From an uncultured Coriobacteriaceae bacterium (lineage in GTDB: Bacteria > Actinomycetota > Coriobacteriia > Coriobacteriales > Atopobiaceae): DNA of 64,000 nt. The notes under the pieces are model-generated. The model saw only the letters and a list, made by a program, of their open reading frames with translations, had not been told where the DNA came from and did no database searches. The stretch covers positions 1-64,000 of the forward strand of contig CADAUA010000020.1 in the NCBI GenBank assembly GCA_902791035.1, in the 5' to 3' direction. The translations under genes and the position numbers were made by a program. Position 1 is the stretch's first letter. Each line of letters begins with the position of its first letter. Shown here piece after piece: positions 12,188-21,038 of the stretch.

Positions 12188-12739
12188 CTAGTGGGTGTAG
12201 ACCTCGGGCTTGAGGACCCCGAGGTAGGGCAGGTTGCGGTAGCGCTCGGCGTAGTCGAGGCCGTAGCCCACCACGAACTCGTCGGGCACGTGCACGCCCA
12301 CGTAGTCGGGCTTGACGGCGGGCGTGTGGCCGGGGATGTCCTTGACCGAGAAGGCCGCGATGCGCACGGAGGCCGCCTTGCGGCCCTTGAGCATCTCCAC
12401 CAGGTAGGACAGGGTGAGGCCGGAGTCCAGGATGTCCTCGGCGATGATGACGTCGCGCCCCTCGATCTTCGTGTCCAGATCCTTGACGATGCGCACCACG
12501 CCCGAGCTCTTGACGCCGCCGCCGTAGCTGGAGACGGCCATGAAGTCCACCGCGCAGGGCACCGTGATGGCGCGCAGCAGGTCCGCGGTAAAGATGAAGG
12601 CCCCGCGCAGGACGGCCACCACCAGGGGGTTCTTGTCTTTGTAGTCCTCCGAGATCTCCTGACCCATACGCTTGACGATGCCCTGGATGTCCTCCTCGGT
12701 GAGCAGCACCTTCTGGACGTCAGGATGAAGCTCTGCCAT
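12188..12739 (-). CDS. hpt: Hypoxanthine phosphoribosyltransferase
   Basis: Purine salvage: joins hypoxanthine or guanine to PRPP to give IMP or GMP. The protein is 183 residues and full length. The PRPP-binding loop VIIAEDILDSGLTL lies in the middle, with the flexible-loop SSYGG before it and the base-binding segment PDEFVVGYGLDYAERYR near the C-terminus. GAGGAG precedes the ATG. It lies between tilS and ftsH, as in many Gram-positive bacteria. Confidence 0.96.
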   Translation of the reverse strand: MAELHPDVQKVLLTEEDIQGIVKRMGQEISEDYKDKNPLVVAVLRGAFIFTADLLRAITVPCAVDFMAVSSYGGGVKSSGVVRIVKDLDTKIEGRDVIIAEDILDSGLTLSYLVEMLKGRKAASVRIAAFSVKDIPGHTPAVKPDYVGVHVPDEFVVGYGLDYAERYRNLPYLGVLKPEVYTH

Positions 12740-12877
12740 GCCCGCTCCTCTCGTTGCCCCGTGGGTCCGCCTCCGGGCGGGCCGCCTCCGGGCGATCGCG
12801 TCCGCCTGGGTGGACGCCCTCGAATGGACGCTCTTGTCTCTGAGTGTAATCCCCGCGGCGCCCCTACTCGCGCACCG

Positions 12878-14383
12878 TTACGGACGGAGTCCCAATTCTA
12901 GCAGGTAGTGGGTTGCGGGCGTGCAGCGGGAGCGCTCGTCGGCCCTTATCCCCGCCACCCACACGATGGGACCGGTGGGGTCGGTGCGCACCACGGGGAC
13001 GGCCGGACGGTCGGCAGCCGGCACGTGCGCCTCGTTGAGAAGGTCGGAGAGCTTCTTTGACTGGCCGTGCATGCCCAGGGGGCACACCACGTCGCCCTCG
13101 TGGGGGCCGTCCACCCACAGGCGGCCGCCGCGCGCGGGGTCCACGCCCGCGGCCTCGGCATCCAGGAGGACGGACTCCCCCGCCCACTCCAGGCCGTGGC
13201 TTCGCGCATAGGCCGCAACGTCGATGCCCGCGGGCGCCGGCAGGATGCGGGCCGTGAGGGTGCGGCCGTCTGCCAGCTCCAGCGAGCCTGGGACCTCCAG
13301 CCAGAGGGCCTGGGGTGCGCCGAGCTCGCGGCGGGCCCGCAGGAAGAGAAGGCCGTACTCCACGCGGGCGTCCACCCCCATGGGGATGGTGACCGAGCCC
13401 GCGCCCGCGGCCACCAGGCGCAGCACGCCGTTGACGTGGCGTGCCTCCAGGCGGGCCTCGGGACAGACGGAGAGGATGGCCTGGCGGACCACCCGGCGGG
13501 CGATGGCCACGTCGCAGGCGGCCAGGCGCTTGGCGTCGAGGGCCACCACGCCCTCGCCGGCGCGGTGGGTCAGGTCGCGCAGGGTGCGGGCCGCCACGGC
13601 CGTGAGGTAGGAGTCCTCGTCGGACAGGATGTCGCAGGTGGTGGAGAGGCTGAACGACACACGGGGGTTGCGCTCGCGCATGACGGGCATGACCTCGTGG
13701 CGGACGTAGGCACGCAGGTAGTGGGTGTCGGCGTTCGTGTCGTCCTCGCGCCAGACGATGCCCCGCATGCGGAGAAGGTCGCAGAGCTCCTGGTGGGTGC
13801 GGTCCAGGAGGGGCCGGACCACTCGGTTGCGGCGGCGCGGGATGGAGGAGAGGCCCGCCGGGCCGGTGCCGCGCATGGCGTTCATGAGGAAGGTCTCGGC
13901 GCGGTCGTCGGCGGTGTGGGCCGTGAGGATGCGGGCGGCGGAGCGCGGCGTGCCGAACTGCGCGGAGAGCTCGTTTGCCAGACGGGTGGCCTCGGCGTAG
14001 CGGACCTCCCGGCCGGCGTTCTCCACGTTGCCCTCGGCCGCGCCGGTGGCCGCCAGGGCCGCCACGTCCACGCGGCGGATGGTGCAGGGGATGCCGTAGC
14101 GGGCCGAGAGGTCGCGGACGAACTCCTCGTCCTCCTGGGCGTCGATGCCGCGCAGCATGTGGTTGATGTGGAGCACGTGGAGGCGCTCGCGGGCGATGCG
14201 GGCCTCGCCGCGGCCGTCACCGATGTCCAGGCGCGAGGTGGCGGCCAGCACGAGCAGGGCCGTGGAGTCCGCCCCGCCCGAGACCATGAGGATCACGGGG
14301 GCGCGGGTCTCGGGGTCGTCGTTGGGGCCGGGGCGGTCGAAGCGGCTGGTGCCGGTGGCGTAGCGGCGGGAGACGCTGGTCAT
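12878..14383 (-). CDS. tilS: tRNA(Ile)-lysidine synthase TilS
   Basis: Modifies C34 of the CAU-anticodon isoleucine tRNA to lysidine, so that it reads AUA. The protein is 501 residues. The PP-loop VSGGADST lies near residue 34, then LHINHMLRG and the HTADDRAET motif. A substrate-binding domain and a C-terminal TilS_C domain follow (CPLGMHGQSKKLSDL). The second ATG is used because GGAGGT precedes it; the first ATG, five codons upstream, contains that ribosome site itself. It is first in the tilS-hpt-ftsH operon. A 138-bp gap with two copies of CCGCCTCCGGGCG precedes hpt. Confidence 0.94.
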   Translation of the reverse strand: MTSVSRRYATGTSRFDRPGPNDDPETRAPVILMVSGGADSTALLVLAATSRLDIGDGRGEARIARERLHVLHINHMLRGIDAQEDEEFVRDLSARYGIPCTIRRVDVAALAATGAAEGNVENAGREVRYAEATRLANELSAQFGTPRSAARILTAHTADDRAETFLMNAMRGTGPAGLSSIPRRRNRVVRPLLDRTHQELCDLLRMRGIVWREDDTNADTHYLRAYVRHEVMPVMRERNPRVSFSLSTTCDILSDEDSYLTAVAARTLRDLTHRAGEGVVALDAKRLAACDVAIARRVVRQAILSVCPEARLEARHVNGVLRLVAAGAGSVTIPMGVDARVEYGLLFLRARRELGAPQALWLEVPGSLELADGRTLTARILPAPAGIDVAAYARSHGLEWAGESVLLDAEAAGVDPARGGRLWVDGPHEGDVVCPLGMHGQSKKLSDLLNEAHVPAADRPAVPVVRTDPTGPIVWVAGIRADERSRCTPATHYLLELGLRP

Positions 14384-14505
14384 GTGGGTCACCTCCATGC
14401 GGTTGGGTGGGGCACCGGGCGGGCGCGCGGGGCACGTGGGCGGGTCGAGCGGGCGGGTCTACCTGCAGTCTAGCGCACGGAGAGTGTCCGGACAGATACA
14501 GAGGA

Positions 14506-14708
14506 CGCAGGCGTTCGGGGCGGGCACCCGCCGCGACCGGGACGGGGGCCGGACGCCTGCAGGGGGCCGACCCGCTGACCTGCGGTTTTGTCGGTATCGG
14601 CCGCAGGCGTTCGGGTACGTCGGACCTCCGACCGAAGCGGTGGGCCATCGTCTGCGCGCTTCCGCAGGCGTTCGGGGCGGGCACCCGCCGCGACCGGGAC
14701 GGGGGCCG
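14506..14708. repeat. 46-bp direct repeats in the tilS-potD gap
   Basis: Positions 14506-14551 and 14663-14708 are identical. Each is followed by a related CCTGCAGG-containing segment, the second with an extra GACGGGGGCC. The arms also hold short inverted repeats (GCAGGCGT with ACGCCTGC). No gene is visible between the tilS start (14383) and the potD stop (15110). Confidence 0.8.
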
Positions 14709-14874
14709 ACGGGGGCCGGACACCTGCAGGAGTCGATACGCTTCCTGCCGCCTTGCTGCGTGACGGGAGGCGCTTCTTCCTGGTGAGGCGCATGACGGTC
14801 CTGGCGATCCGGCGCGCGTGTCACACGTTGCGACTCCCGTGCAGTGGGGACGACTTCCATGCGGTGGAGCCCAA

Positions 14875-14914
14875 GAAAAGACCGCCCCGAAGGTGGCGAG
14901 CACCTTTGGGGCGG
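14875..14914 (-). terminator. Terminator of the M20-ade-potBCAD operon
   Basis: CCGCCCCGAAGGTG (14882-14895) pairs with CACCTTTGGGGCGG (14901-14914), with one mismatch. On the minus strand it is followed by TCTTTTCTT. It lies about 195 bp after potD, beyond the 19-bp tandem array. Confidence 0.8.
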
Positions 14915-15028
14915 CTGGAGCGGTTCGAGCGGGCTGGAGCGGTTCGAGCGGGCTGGAGCGGTTCGAGCGGGCTGGAGCGGTTCGAGCGGGCTGGAGCGGT
15001 TCGAGCGGGCTGGAGCGAACCAAGCGGG
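14915..15028. repeat. 19-bp tandem repeat, five exact copies plus one degenerate
   Basis: The unit CTGGAGCGGTTCGAGCGGG starts at 14915, 14934, 14953, 14972 and 14991, with a diverged copy at 15010. There are no spacers, so this is not a CRISPR. It lies in the 3' untranslated region of the potD operon, immediately before its terminator. Confidence 0.9.
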
Positions 15029-15109
15029 GCGACTTGCACCTGGGCGACCGGTCCCGGCAGGTAGCTGGAGCCGGACGGCCGCGACGGGCGGCTGCGCGGT
15101 GCCGGTCGG

Positions 15110-16237
15110 CTACGCGACGTTGACCGTGCGCTGGAACTCGTCGATCCAGTCGGACTTGTGGTCGGTGATGTAGGCGTCGTCGAACTCCTTGAGGTTGGCG
15201 ATGGCGTCCTCGCCGAAGGCCAGGTAGGTCTTGAGCTCGTCCTCCATGGTGGCGTTCTTGCTCACGGGCGCCTCGTTCATGACCGGGGCGATGTTGTTCT
15301 GGGTGTCGTCGCAGATCATGTACTCCACGAAGAGCTGCGCCAGGTCGGGGTTGGCGCAGCCCTTGACCACCTCGACGGTGGCCGGCGCGGCGAAGGAGCC
15401 CTCGGTGGCGTTGACCCACACCATGTTGAGCCCGCCCTTGGAGAGCGACGGCATGTTGATGTCCATGAAGAGGGCGATGGCGATCTCGCCGGTGGTGAAG
15501 GCGTTCTGCACGTCGGAGGAGGTGGTGTACCAGATGCCGACGTTGTCCTTCTTCTCCTGCATGAGGCTCATGGCAGGCGACACGTCCTCCTGGCTGCCGC
15601 CCAGCTCCTCGGCCAGGGTCACCAGCAGATAAGGGCCTGCCGTGGAGGTCATGTCGGGCAGGGCCACGAGGCCTGCGTACTTGTCGTCAAAGAGGTCCTT
15701 GTAGGACGTGGGGTAGTCCAGGCCCTTCTCGTCCAGGGCGTCCTTGTTGTACATGATGCCGTAGCGGCAGACGGAGTAGCAGGGGCCGTAGCCGTCCGCG
15801 TTCTTGGCGAAGTCGTAGAGGTTGTCGAGGCTGGTGACCACGGAGGTGTCGACCTTCTCGAAGAGGTCCTCGCCCTCGCCCGTCACGGCGAAGCTCTTGG
15901 TGAGGAAGGCCACGTCGGCGGTGGGCTCGGACTTCTCGGCCATGAGCTTGTTCAGGCGGTCGGAGTTGCCGCTGGTGGGGTCGACCACGATGGAGCAGTT
16001 GTACTTGGACTCGAAGTCGGCGGCCAGGGTCTTGAGGCCGTTCTCGGCCCAGCCCCAAGTGGCCACGACGAGCTCGGCGCCGCCGAAGTCGGTCTTGGCC
16101 TCGCCCGAGGCCTCGGAGCCGGCGTCGCTGGTAGCCGGGGCCTCGGACGCGGTGTCGTCGCCACAGGCGGCAAGCCCGAGCGCGGCGAGCGCCGAGGCGG
16201 AGAGGCCGATGAAGTTTCTACGAGAGATGTTGGTCAT
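15110..16237 (-). CDS. ABC transporter substrate-binding lipoprotein, PotD-like
   Basis: A predicted polyamine-type solute receptor anchored outside the membrane. The protein is 375 residues. The N-terminus combines a twin-arginine motif (SRRNFIG, 5-11) with a lipobox LAAC ending at Cys25, so it is probably a Tat-exported lipoprotein. A Ser/Glu-rich linker precedes a two-lobe binding domain (ELVVATWGWAENG to the C-terminus). It is the last gene of the M20-ade-potB-potC-potA-potD operon. The 163-bp gap after potA holds small hairpins that could lift receptor mRNA level. PotD-like by fold and gene order; the ligand is not proven. Confidence 0.85.
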   Translation of the reverse strand: MTNISRRNFIGLSASALAALGLAACGDDTASEAPATSDAGSEASGEAKTDFGGAELVVATWGWAENGLKTLAADFESKYNCSIVVDPTSGNSDRLNKLMAEKSEPTADVAFLTKSFAVTGEGEDLFEKVDTSVVTSLDNLYDFAKNADGYGPCYSVCRYGIMYNKDALDEKGLDYPTSYKDLFDDKYAGLVALPDMTSTAGPYLLVTLAEELGGSQEDVSPAMSLMQEKKDNVGIWYTTSSDVQNAFTTGEIAIALFMDINMPSLSKGGLNMVWVNATEGSFAAPATVEVVKGCANPDLAQLFVEYMICDDTQNNIAPVMNEAPVSKNATMEDELKTYLAFGEDAIANLKEFDDAYITDHKSDWIDEFQRTVNVA

Positions 16238-16255
16238 GCTGACCTTCCCTTCTTC

Positions 16256-16398
16256 CGGGGCCGCAGCCCCAGGGGCCGCAGCCCCACTTCCTTCCCATAT
16301 CGCGACGTCCCGGAGGGCGGGACGGTCGTGCCAAGCAGATGCCGCACCGACGCGCGCCGGGCGGACTAGCGTACCAGAGGCGGACTAGCGTACCAGAG
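16256..16398. repeat. Small repeats between potA and potD
   Basis: The 19-bp unit GCGGACTAGCGTACCAGAG occurs twice in tandem (16361-16379 and 16380-16398). Nearer potD, GGGGCCGCAGCCCC occurs twice around 16257-16285; each copy can form a short hairpin. This may tune expression of potD relative to the genes before it. Confidence 0.6.
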
Positions 16399-16400
16399 TC

Positions 16401-17519
16401 CTAGTCCTGGGGCACCGGGTCCTCGGGCGTGTCGGCAAAGACGCGGATGTCCTCCACGGGCAGGCCCACCAGCACGCGGGCGCCGTCGGGCAGGTCGCGA
16501 TGGCCGGGCACCGACGGGAAGAGCCGCTCCGCGAAGGCACCCGAGACCTCCAGCCGCGTGGTGTGGCCCCGATAGGTGCTGTGGTCCACGGTGCCCACGT
16601 AGGTGTTCGTACCGGCGTCGGTCCCAGCCCCGGCCCCCGCCGGCTCCACCGTCATGGCCTCGGAGCGCAGGGAGAGGACCACCGGGGCGCCCTTGCCCTT
16701 GCCCATGCCCTTGCAGGCGGCCTCCTCCACCATGACCTCGGAGTCCCCGCACAGGACCATGCGGCGGCCGTCGCGCGCGTCCATGAGGGTGCCGTGCAAG
16801 AAGGTCTGGAAGCCCATGAAGTCCGCCACGAAGACGGAGGACGGGTGGTCGAAGACCTCCGCGGGCGCGCCCAGCTGCTGGATCTGGCCCCGCCGCATGA
16901 CGGCCACGCGGTGCGCGAGCGAGACGGCCTCCTCCTGGTCGTGGGTCACGATGATGGTGGTGATGCCCAGCTCCTGCTGGATGCGCTTGATCTCCAGCTG
17001 CATCTCGGTCCGGAGCTTGGCGTCCAGGTTGGAGAGGGGCTCATCGAGCAGGAGGATCCGCGGACGCGTGACGAGCGCTCGCGCCAAGGCCACGCGCTGC
17101 TGCTGGCCGCCGGAGAGCCTGCGGGGATGCTCGCCGTCCAGCCCGGAGAGGCGCACCATGCGAAGGGCGTCGGCCACACGCTCGCGGCACTCGTCGTCGG
17201 GGACCTTGTGCATCCTGAGGCCGAAGGCCACGTTCTCGTAGACCGTCATGTGGGGGAAGAGGGCGTAGTTCTGGAAGAAGATCCCGATGTTTCGCTTGTA
17301 GGGCGGGACGTTCGGCCCCAGCTCCTCGCCGTCCACGAGCACGCGACCGGAGGTGGGGGTCTCGAAGCCCGCGATCATGCGCAGGGTGGTCGTCTTGCCG
17401 CAGCCGGACTCACCCAGAAGGGCCAGCATCTCGCCGTCCTCCACGGTGAGGGAGAGGTCGTCCACGGCGGTGATCCGCTTGTACTGCTTGGTAAGATGGT
17501 CGAGCTCCAGGGTAGCCAT
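16401..17519 (-). CDS. ABC transporter ATP-binding protein, PotA-like
   Basis: The cytoplasmic ATPase of the importer. The protein is 372 residues. Walker A GESGCGKTT is at 36-44, the Q-loop reads FFQNYALFPHMTVYENVAFGL, the signature is LSGGQQQRVALARAL and Walker B is ILLLDEPLSNLDAK, followed by the THDQEEA switch histidine. A TOBE domain fills the C-terminal third. It is closely packed after potC (12-bp gap). Sequence places it in the spermidine/putrescine/iron/thiamine (CUT1-like) group, and the gene order favours polyamines. Confidence 0.9.
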   Translation of the reverse strand: MATLELDHLTKQYKRITAVDDLSLTVEDGEMLALLGESGCGKTTTLRMIAGFETPTSGRVLVDGEELGPNVPPYKRNIGIFFQNYALFPHMTVYENVAFGLRMHKVPDDECRERVADALRMVRLSGLDGEHPRRLSGGQQQRVALARALVTRPRILLLDEPLSNLDAKLRTEMQLEIKRIQQELGITTIIVTHDQEEAVSLAHRVAVMRRGQIQQLGAPAEVFDHPSSVFVADFMGFQTFLHGTLMDARDGRRMVLCGDSEVMVEEAACKGMGKGKGAPVVLSLRSEAMTVEPAGAGAGTDAGTNTYVGTVDHSTYRGHTTRLEVSGAFAERLFPSVPGHRDLPDGARVLVGLPVEDIRVFADTPEDPVPQD

Positions 17520-17531
17520 GACGTGGCCTTT

Positions 17532-18326
17532 CTACTTGAGGAACATGTCCAGGCCGATGGTCTTGTCCATGGCCACGATGATCGCGAGGGCACCCAGGAT
17601 GAGCAGGGTGGAGACGGCCGCCAGGGTGGGGTCGAAGGTGAGCTCCATGTAGTTCATGAGGCGGATGGGCAGGGTCACGAAGCGCGGGGTGGAGAGCAGG
17701 CTCGTGAGGGCCACCTCGTCGAAGGAGTAGAGGAAGGCCAGCACCGCGCCCGCCACCACGCCCGGGCGGATGAGGGGCAGGGTGACCTTGGTGAGCACCT
17801 GCACGGGACTGGCGCCCAGCGAGGCCGCCGCGTCCTCGAGCGACCAGTCGAAGGAGTGGAGCACGCTCACGCAGTTGCGCACGATGTAGGGCAGGATGAG
17901 GACGGCGTGGCCTATGAGCACGCGGGCAAAGCCCGAGAAGCCGCCGATCTGCGAGAAGACCTGCAGGAGCACGAAGGCCAGGGTCACGCTGGGCACGTAG
18001 AGGGGCGAGGTGAAGTAGGCCAGGAGCGCCCCCTTGCCCTTGAAGTCGTAGCGCGTGACGCAGAGGGAGGCCGTGACTCCCAGGACGATGTCCACGAGGG
18101 TGGCCACGAAGCCCACCTGCAGGCTCTTCCACAGGCCGTTCATGAAGTGCGTGCTGGGCGAGAAGACGTTGGCGTACCAGCGGGTGGAGAAGCCCTGCGG
18201 CGGGAAGACCACCACCTCCGTGGGCGTGAAGGACGCGAACACGATGACCACCAGCGGCGCCACCAGGAAGAGCATGGTGAGGACCGCCATGACCTTGCAG
18301 AAGACGTTGACGTGACCGTCACGCAT
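17532..18326 (-). CDS. ABC transporter permease, PotC-like
   Basis: The second membrane subunit. The protein is 264 residues with about six membrane segments. The EAA coupling loop is recognisable as EDAAASLGASPVQVLTKVTLPLIRPG; I split it here as EDAAASLGASP and TLPLIRPG. The start is the ATG with GGAGGT seven bases upstream rather than the GTG nine bases earlier that overlaps that site. It overlaps the end of potB by 8 bases, implying translational coupling. Confidence 0.9.
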   Translation of the reverse strand: MRDGHVNVFCKVMAVLTMLFLVAPLVVIVFASFTPTEVVVFPPQGFSTRWYANVFSPSTHFMNGLWKSLQVGFVATLVDIVLGVTASLCVTRYDFKGKGALLAYFTSPLYVPSVTLAFVLLQVFSQIGGFSGFARVLIGHAVLILPYIVRNCVSVLHSFDWSLEDAAASLGASPVQVLTKVTLPLIRPGVVAGAVLAFLYSFDEVALTSLLSTPRFVTLPIRLMNYMELTFDPTLAAVSTLLILGALAIIVAMDKTIGLDMFLK

Positions 18327-19155
18327 CGCGACCACCTCCCAGGCGCCGCATCCGGCCGTTCGTAGCCAGGGTGACCACGACCTGGACCAGGAGGATGGCC
18401 ACCAGCAGGATGTAGCTGATGGCGGCCGCGGCGTTTATGTCGAAGTTCACGTTGACCTCCTGCACCACCATGGTGGCCATCATGCGGAACTTGGAGCCAC
18501 CCAGGAGCTTGGGCGTGACGTAGGAGGTCATGGAGAGGGTGAACACGAGCACGCAGCCGTTGAGGATGCCGGGCAGGCTGAGCGGCAGCGTGACGTTGAG
18601 GAAGTTCTGGAGGGGGTTGGCGCCCAGGCTGTAGGCCGCGAGCTCGACGTTCTTGTCGATGCCCTGGAGCACGGCCACGAGGGCCAGGATCATGTAGGGG
18701 ATCAGCAGGTGCAGCATACCCAGGATCACGGCGCCCTCGGTGTTCATGAACTTGACGGGCGCGGACGTAAGGCCCACGGCCTGGAGGAACTGGTTGAGAA
18801 GGCCGTTCGTGCCCAGGATGACCATCCACCCGTAGGAGCGCACCACAGCGCTCACCAGGAAGGGGAAGAGGATAACCACGATCATGACCTTGCGGAAGCC
18901 CGAGCTCGTGCGCGCCATGTAGTAGGCCACGGGGTAGCCGATGAGGAGTGCCAGGGCCGTGGTCACGAGCGACACCCGCACCGTGGTCCAGAGGATGTCC
19001 AGGTAGAAGGGGTCCGTCATGAAGCCCACGAAGTCCGTAAGGCCGTCCTCCGCCAGGGTGCGCACCAAGATCCACACCATGGGCGCCAGGAAGCAGACCG
19101 CCAGGGCTATGCCTGCCGGCAGGGCCAGCAGGATTGCGTCTCGCTTGCGTCCCAT
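18319..19155 (-). CDS. ABC transporter permease, PotB-like
   Basis: The first membrane subunit of the importer. The protein is 278 residues with six predicted membrane helices. The EAA loop reads ELAAYSLGANPLQNFL then TLPLSLPGI. The ATG shares its first base with the adenine deaminase stop codon (TGATG) and uses GAGGGGAG as ribosome site, tying the transporter to the deaminase gene. An alternative GTG one codon upstream is less well placed. Confidence 0.9.
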   Translation of the reverse strand: MGRKRDAILLALPAGIALAVCFLAPMVWILVRTLAEDGLTDFVGFMTDPFYLDILWTTVRVSLVTTALALLIGYPVAYYMARTSSGFRKVMIVVILFPFLVSAVVRSYGWMVILGTNGLLNQFLQAVGLTSAPVKFMNTEGAVILGMLHLLIPYMILALVAVLQGIDKNVELAAYSLGANPLQNFLNVTLPLSLPGILNGCVLVFTLSMTSYVTPKLLGGSKFRMMATMVVQEVNVNFDINAAAAISYILLVAILLVQVVVTLATNGRMRRLGGGRDA

Positions 19156-21023
19156 CACTCACTCCCCTCCACCACGAGCGGCACCAGCCGCCGGTTCGCA
19201 ACGTCCACGAGGCCGCGGTCGCCCAGCTTGAGCTCGGGCGAGACCGCAAGGGCCCCCAGGGTAAAGAACGAGAGCAGCCGCTCGTGCGCGAAGCCCATGG
19301 CCACCGCCGCGGCAAGAAGGTCGTCCACCTGCGCGAGCAGGACCTTCGGCTCCTCGGGCGACATGAGGCCCGCTATGGGCAGGGGCACCTGGGCCACCAC
19401 GCGACCGTCGCGGGCGGCAACGAGACCGCCGCCCAGCTCGCAGGCACGCCGGGCCGCCAGGGTCATGTCGCGCGCGGCGTGGGGGCCGCCGCCATAGACC
19501 ACCAGGTTGTGCGAGTCGTGGGCGTAGGTGGTGGCCACGGCGCCGCAGACCCCAGGCATGCCCGTGACCACGCCCAGACTGCGGTCGGGCGCGCCGTGGC
19601 GGTTGAGCACGGCCATGGTCAGGTCCGGCGCCACGTCCGCCACCAGGGTGCCGTCCGCGTCCGCGTGCAGGGGGTAGGTGCGGCGCTCCTCGGTGGTGCG
19701 GAAGCTGGCGCCGTCCGTGTGGATGCAGCGGAGGGTGACCGTGGTGGGCACGGCGGGGTCGGACGGCGCCGGGTCGGTTGGCGCCCGATCGGGCGGGGTC
19801 GGGCTTATCGCCAGGCGGAAGTCCCTCTCCGTGGGCGGGTCCACGCGCATGGTGTGGAGGGCCGGCGCGGCGAAGGCGCTCGCCGGGACGTCCGCCACGA
19901 AGGCGCCCTCCTCCACCACAGGCCGGCCCGCCACCCAGACCCAGTCGGGCCGGGGCGCGCGGAGGTCCGACACCAGCTGCAGGTCCGCGCGCATGCCGGG
20001 GGCCACCGCGCCGCGGTCGGCCAAGCCCAGGCGGCGGGCCGGGTTTATCGTGGCCAGACGGGCCGCCAGCACAGGGTCCAGCCCCAGCTCCACGGCGTGG
20101 GCCACCACGTGGTTGAGGTGGCCCTGGTGCATGAGGGTGGAGAGGGGCACGTCGTCGGTGACCAGACAGAGCTGGTCGGCAAAGCGGGAGGACCGGATGG
20201 CCTCCACCATGGCGGCGGACAGGTTGCAGTCCTGCACCTGGGCCGAGAAGCCCAGCGAGACCTCGCGGAGCAGCTTGGCCGGGTCGCGCACGGTATGGTC
20301 GCTCGTGATGCCCACGGCGCGGAACGCCTGGAGGCCGCGGCCGTCGAGCAGGCTGGCGTGGCCGTCGACCATGAGGCCAGCGTCCTGGGCGGCGGCCACC
20401 ACGCCCAGGATGTGGGGGTCGCCCGCCGCCACGGCGTTGAAGTCCATGACCTCGCCCAGGGCGGACACAGGCAAGGCATCGAGCATCTGCGCGAGCTCGG
20501 CCGCGCCGACCGACCAGCCGGAACCCTCCAGGCCCGGCGCGGAGGGGATGGTGGAGGGGGCGCACATGCGCACGTCGAGGGGGGTGGCCGCCGCGGCGCA
20601 CGCCAGCTCGCGCACGCCCTCCTGACCCATCACGTTCGCGATCTCGTGCGGGTCGGCCAGGCAGGTCGTGGTGCCGCAGGCCAGGGCCACCCGGGCGAAG
20701 TTGCCGGGCGTGAGCATACTGGACTCCAGGTGCATGTGGGCGTCCACGAAGCCCGGCAGGAGGTAGCGGCCGGCTGCGTCCACCTCGCGCGCGGCATGCA
20801 GGTCCGCGAGGTCGCCCAGGCAGACGATCGTGCCAGCAAGCACGGCCACGTCGGCAGCCGCGAGACCGCCGCCAAGGACGTCCACCACCTGGGCACCGCG
20901 GACGATGAGGTCGCAGGGGACCTCGCCGCGGATGGCCCGCACGCGCTGCACGAGGGTGCATGCGGTTTGCGTGCTTGTGGCCTTCTCGCTAGTGGCCTTC
21001 TCGCTTGTGGCCTTCTCGCCCAT
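19155..21023 (-). CDS. ade: Adenine deaminase
   Basis: Hydrolyses adenine to hypoxanthine and ammonia in purine salvage. The protein is 622 residues, slightly long for the family. The metal-binding amidohydrolase motifs are GFVDAHMHLESSMLTPGNF and DPHEIANVMG, followed by DGHAS (usually DGHAP) and the C-terminal YAHDSHNLVVYG typical of Ade. The N-terminus holds three EKATS repeats from a 15-bp tandem DNA repeat. GGGGGAGG precedes the ATG. It is second in the operon, 15 bp after the M20 gene. The hypoxanthine product could feed the Hpt enzyme encoded at 12.2 kb. Confidence 0.92.
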   Translation of the reverse strand: MGEKATSEKATSEKATSTQTACTLVQRVRAIRGEVPCDLIVRGAQVVDVLGGGLAAADVAVLAGTIVCLGDLADLHAAREVDAAGRYLLPGFVDAHMHLESSMLTPGNFARVALACGTTTCLADPHEIANVMGQEGVRELACAAAATPLDVRMCAPSTIPSAPGLEGSGWSVGAAELAQMLDALPVSALGEVMDFNAVAAGDPHILGVVAAAQDAGLMVDGHASLLDGRGLQAFRAVGITSDHTVRDPAKLLREVSLGFSAQVQDCNLSAAMVEAIRSSRFADQLCLVTDDVPLSTLMHQGHLNHVVAHAVELGLDPVLAARLATINPARRLGLADRGAVAPGMRADLQLVSDLRAPRPDWVWVAGRPVVEEGAFVADVPASAFAAPALHTMRVDPPTERDFRLAISPTPPDRAPTDPAPSDPAVPTTVTLRCIHTDGASFRTTEERRTYPLHADADGTLVADVAPDLTMAVLNRHGAPDRSLGVVTGMPGVCGAVATTYAHDSHNLVVYGGGPHAARDMTLAARRACELGGGLVAARDGRVVAQVPLPIAGLMSPEEPKVLLAQVDDLLAAAVAMGFAHERLLSFFTLGALAVSPELKLGDRGLVDVANRRLVPLVVEGSE

Positions 21024-21038
21024 GGCGCCTCCCCCGCC

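Noticed and set aside
14915-15028. 19-bp regular repeats as a CRISPR array
   Set aside because: The units are directly adjacent with no spacers, and no cas genes are present.
14217-15419. 400-codon minus-strand frame spanning the tilS-potD gap
   Set aside because: It runs through tandem repeats and the potD terminator in a different frame from tilS and potD, giving a repeat-derived Pro/Arg-rich product.
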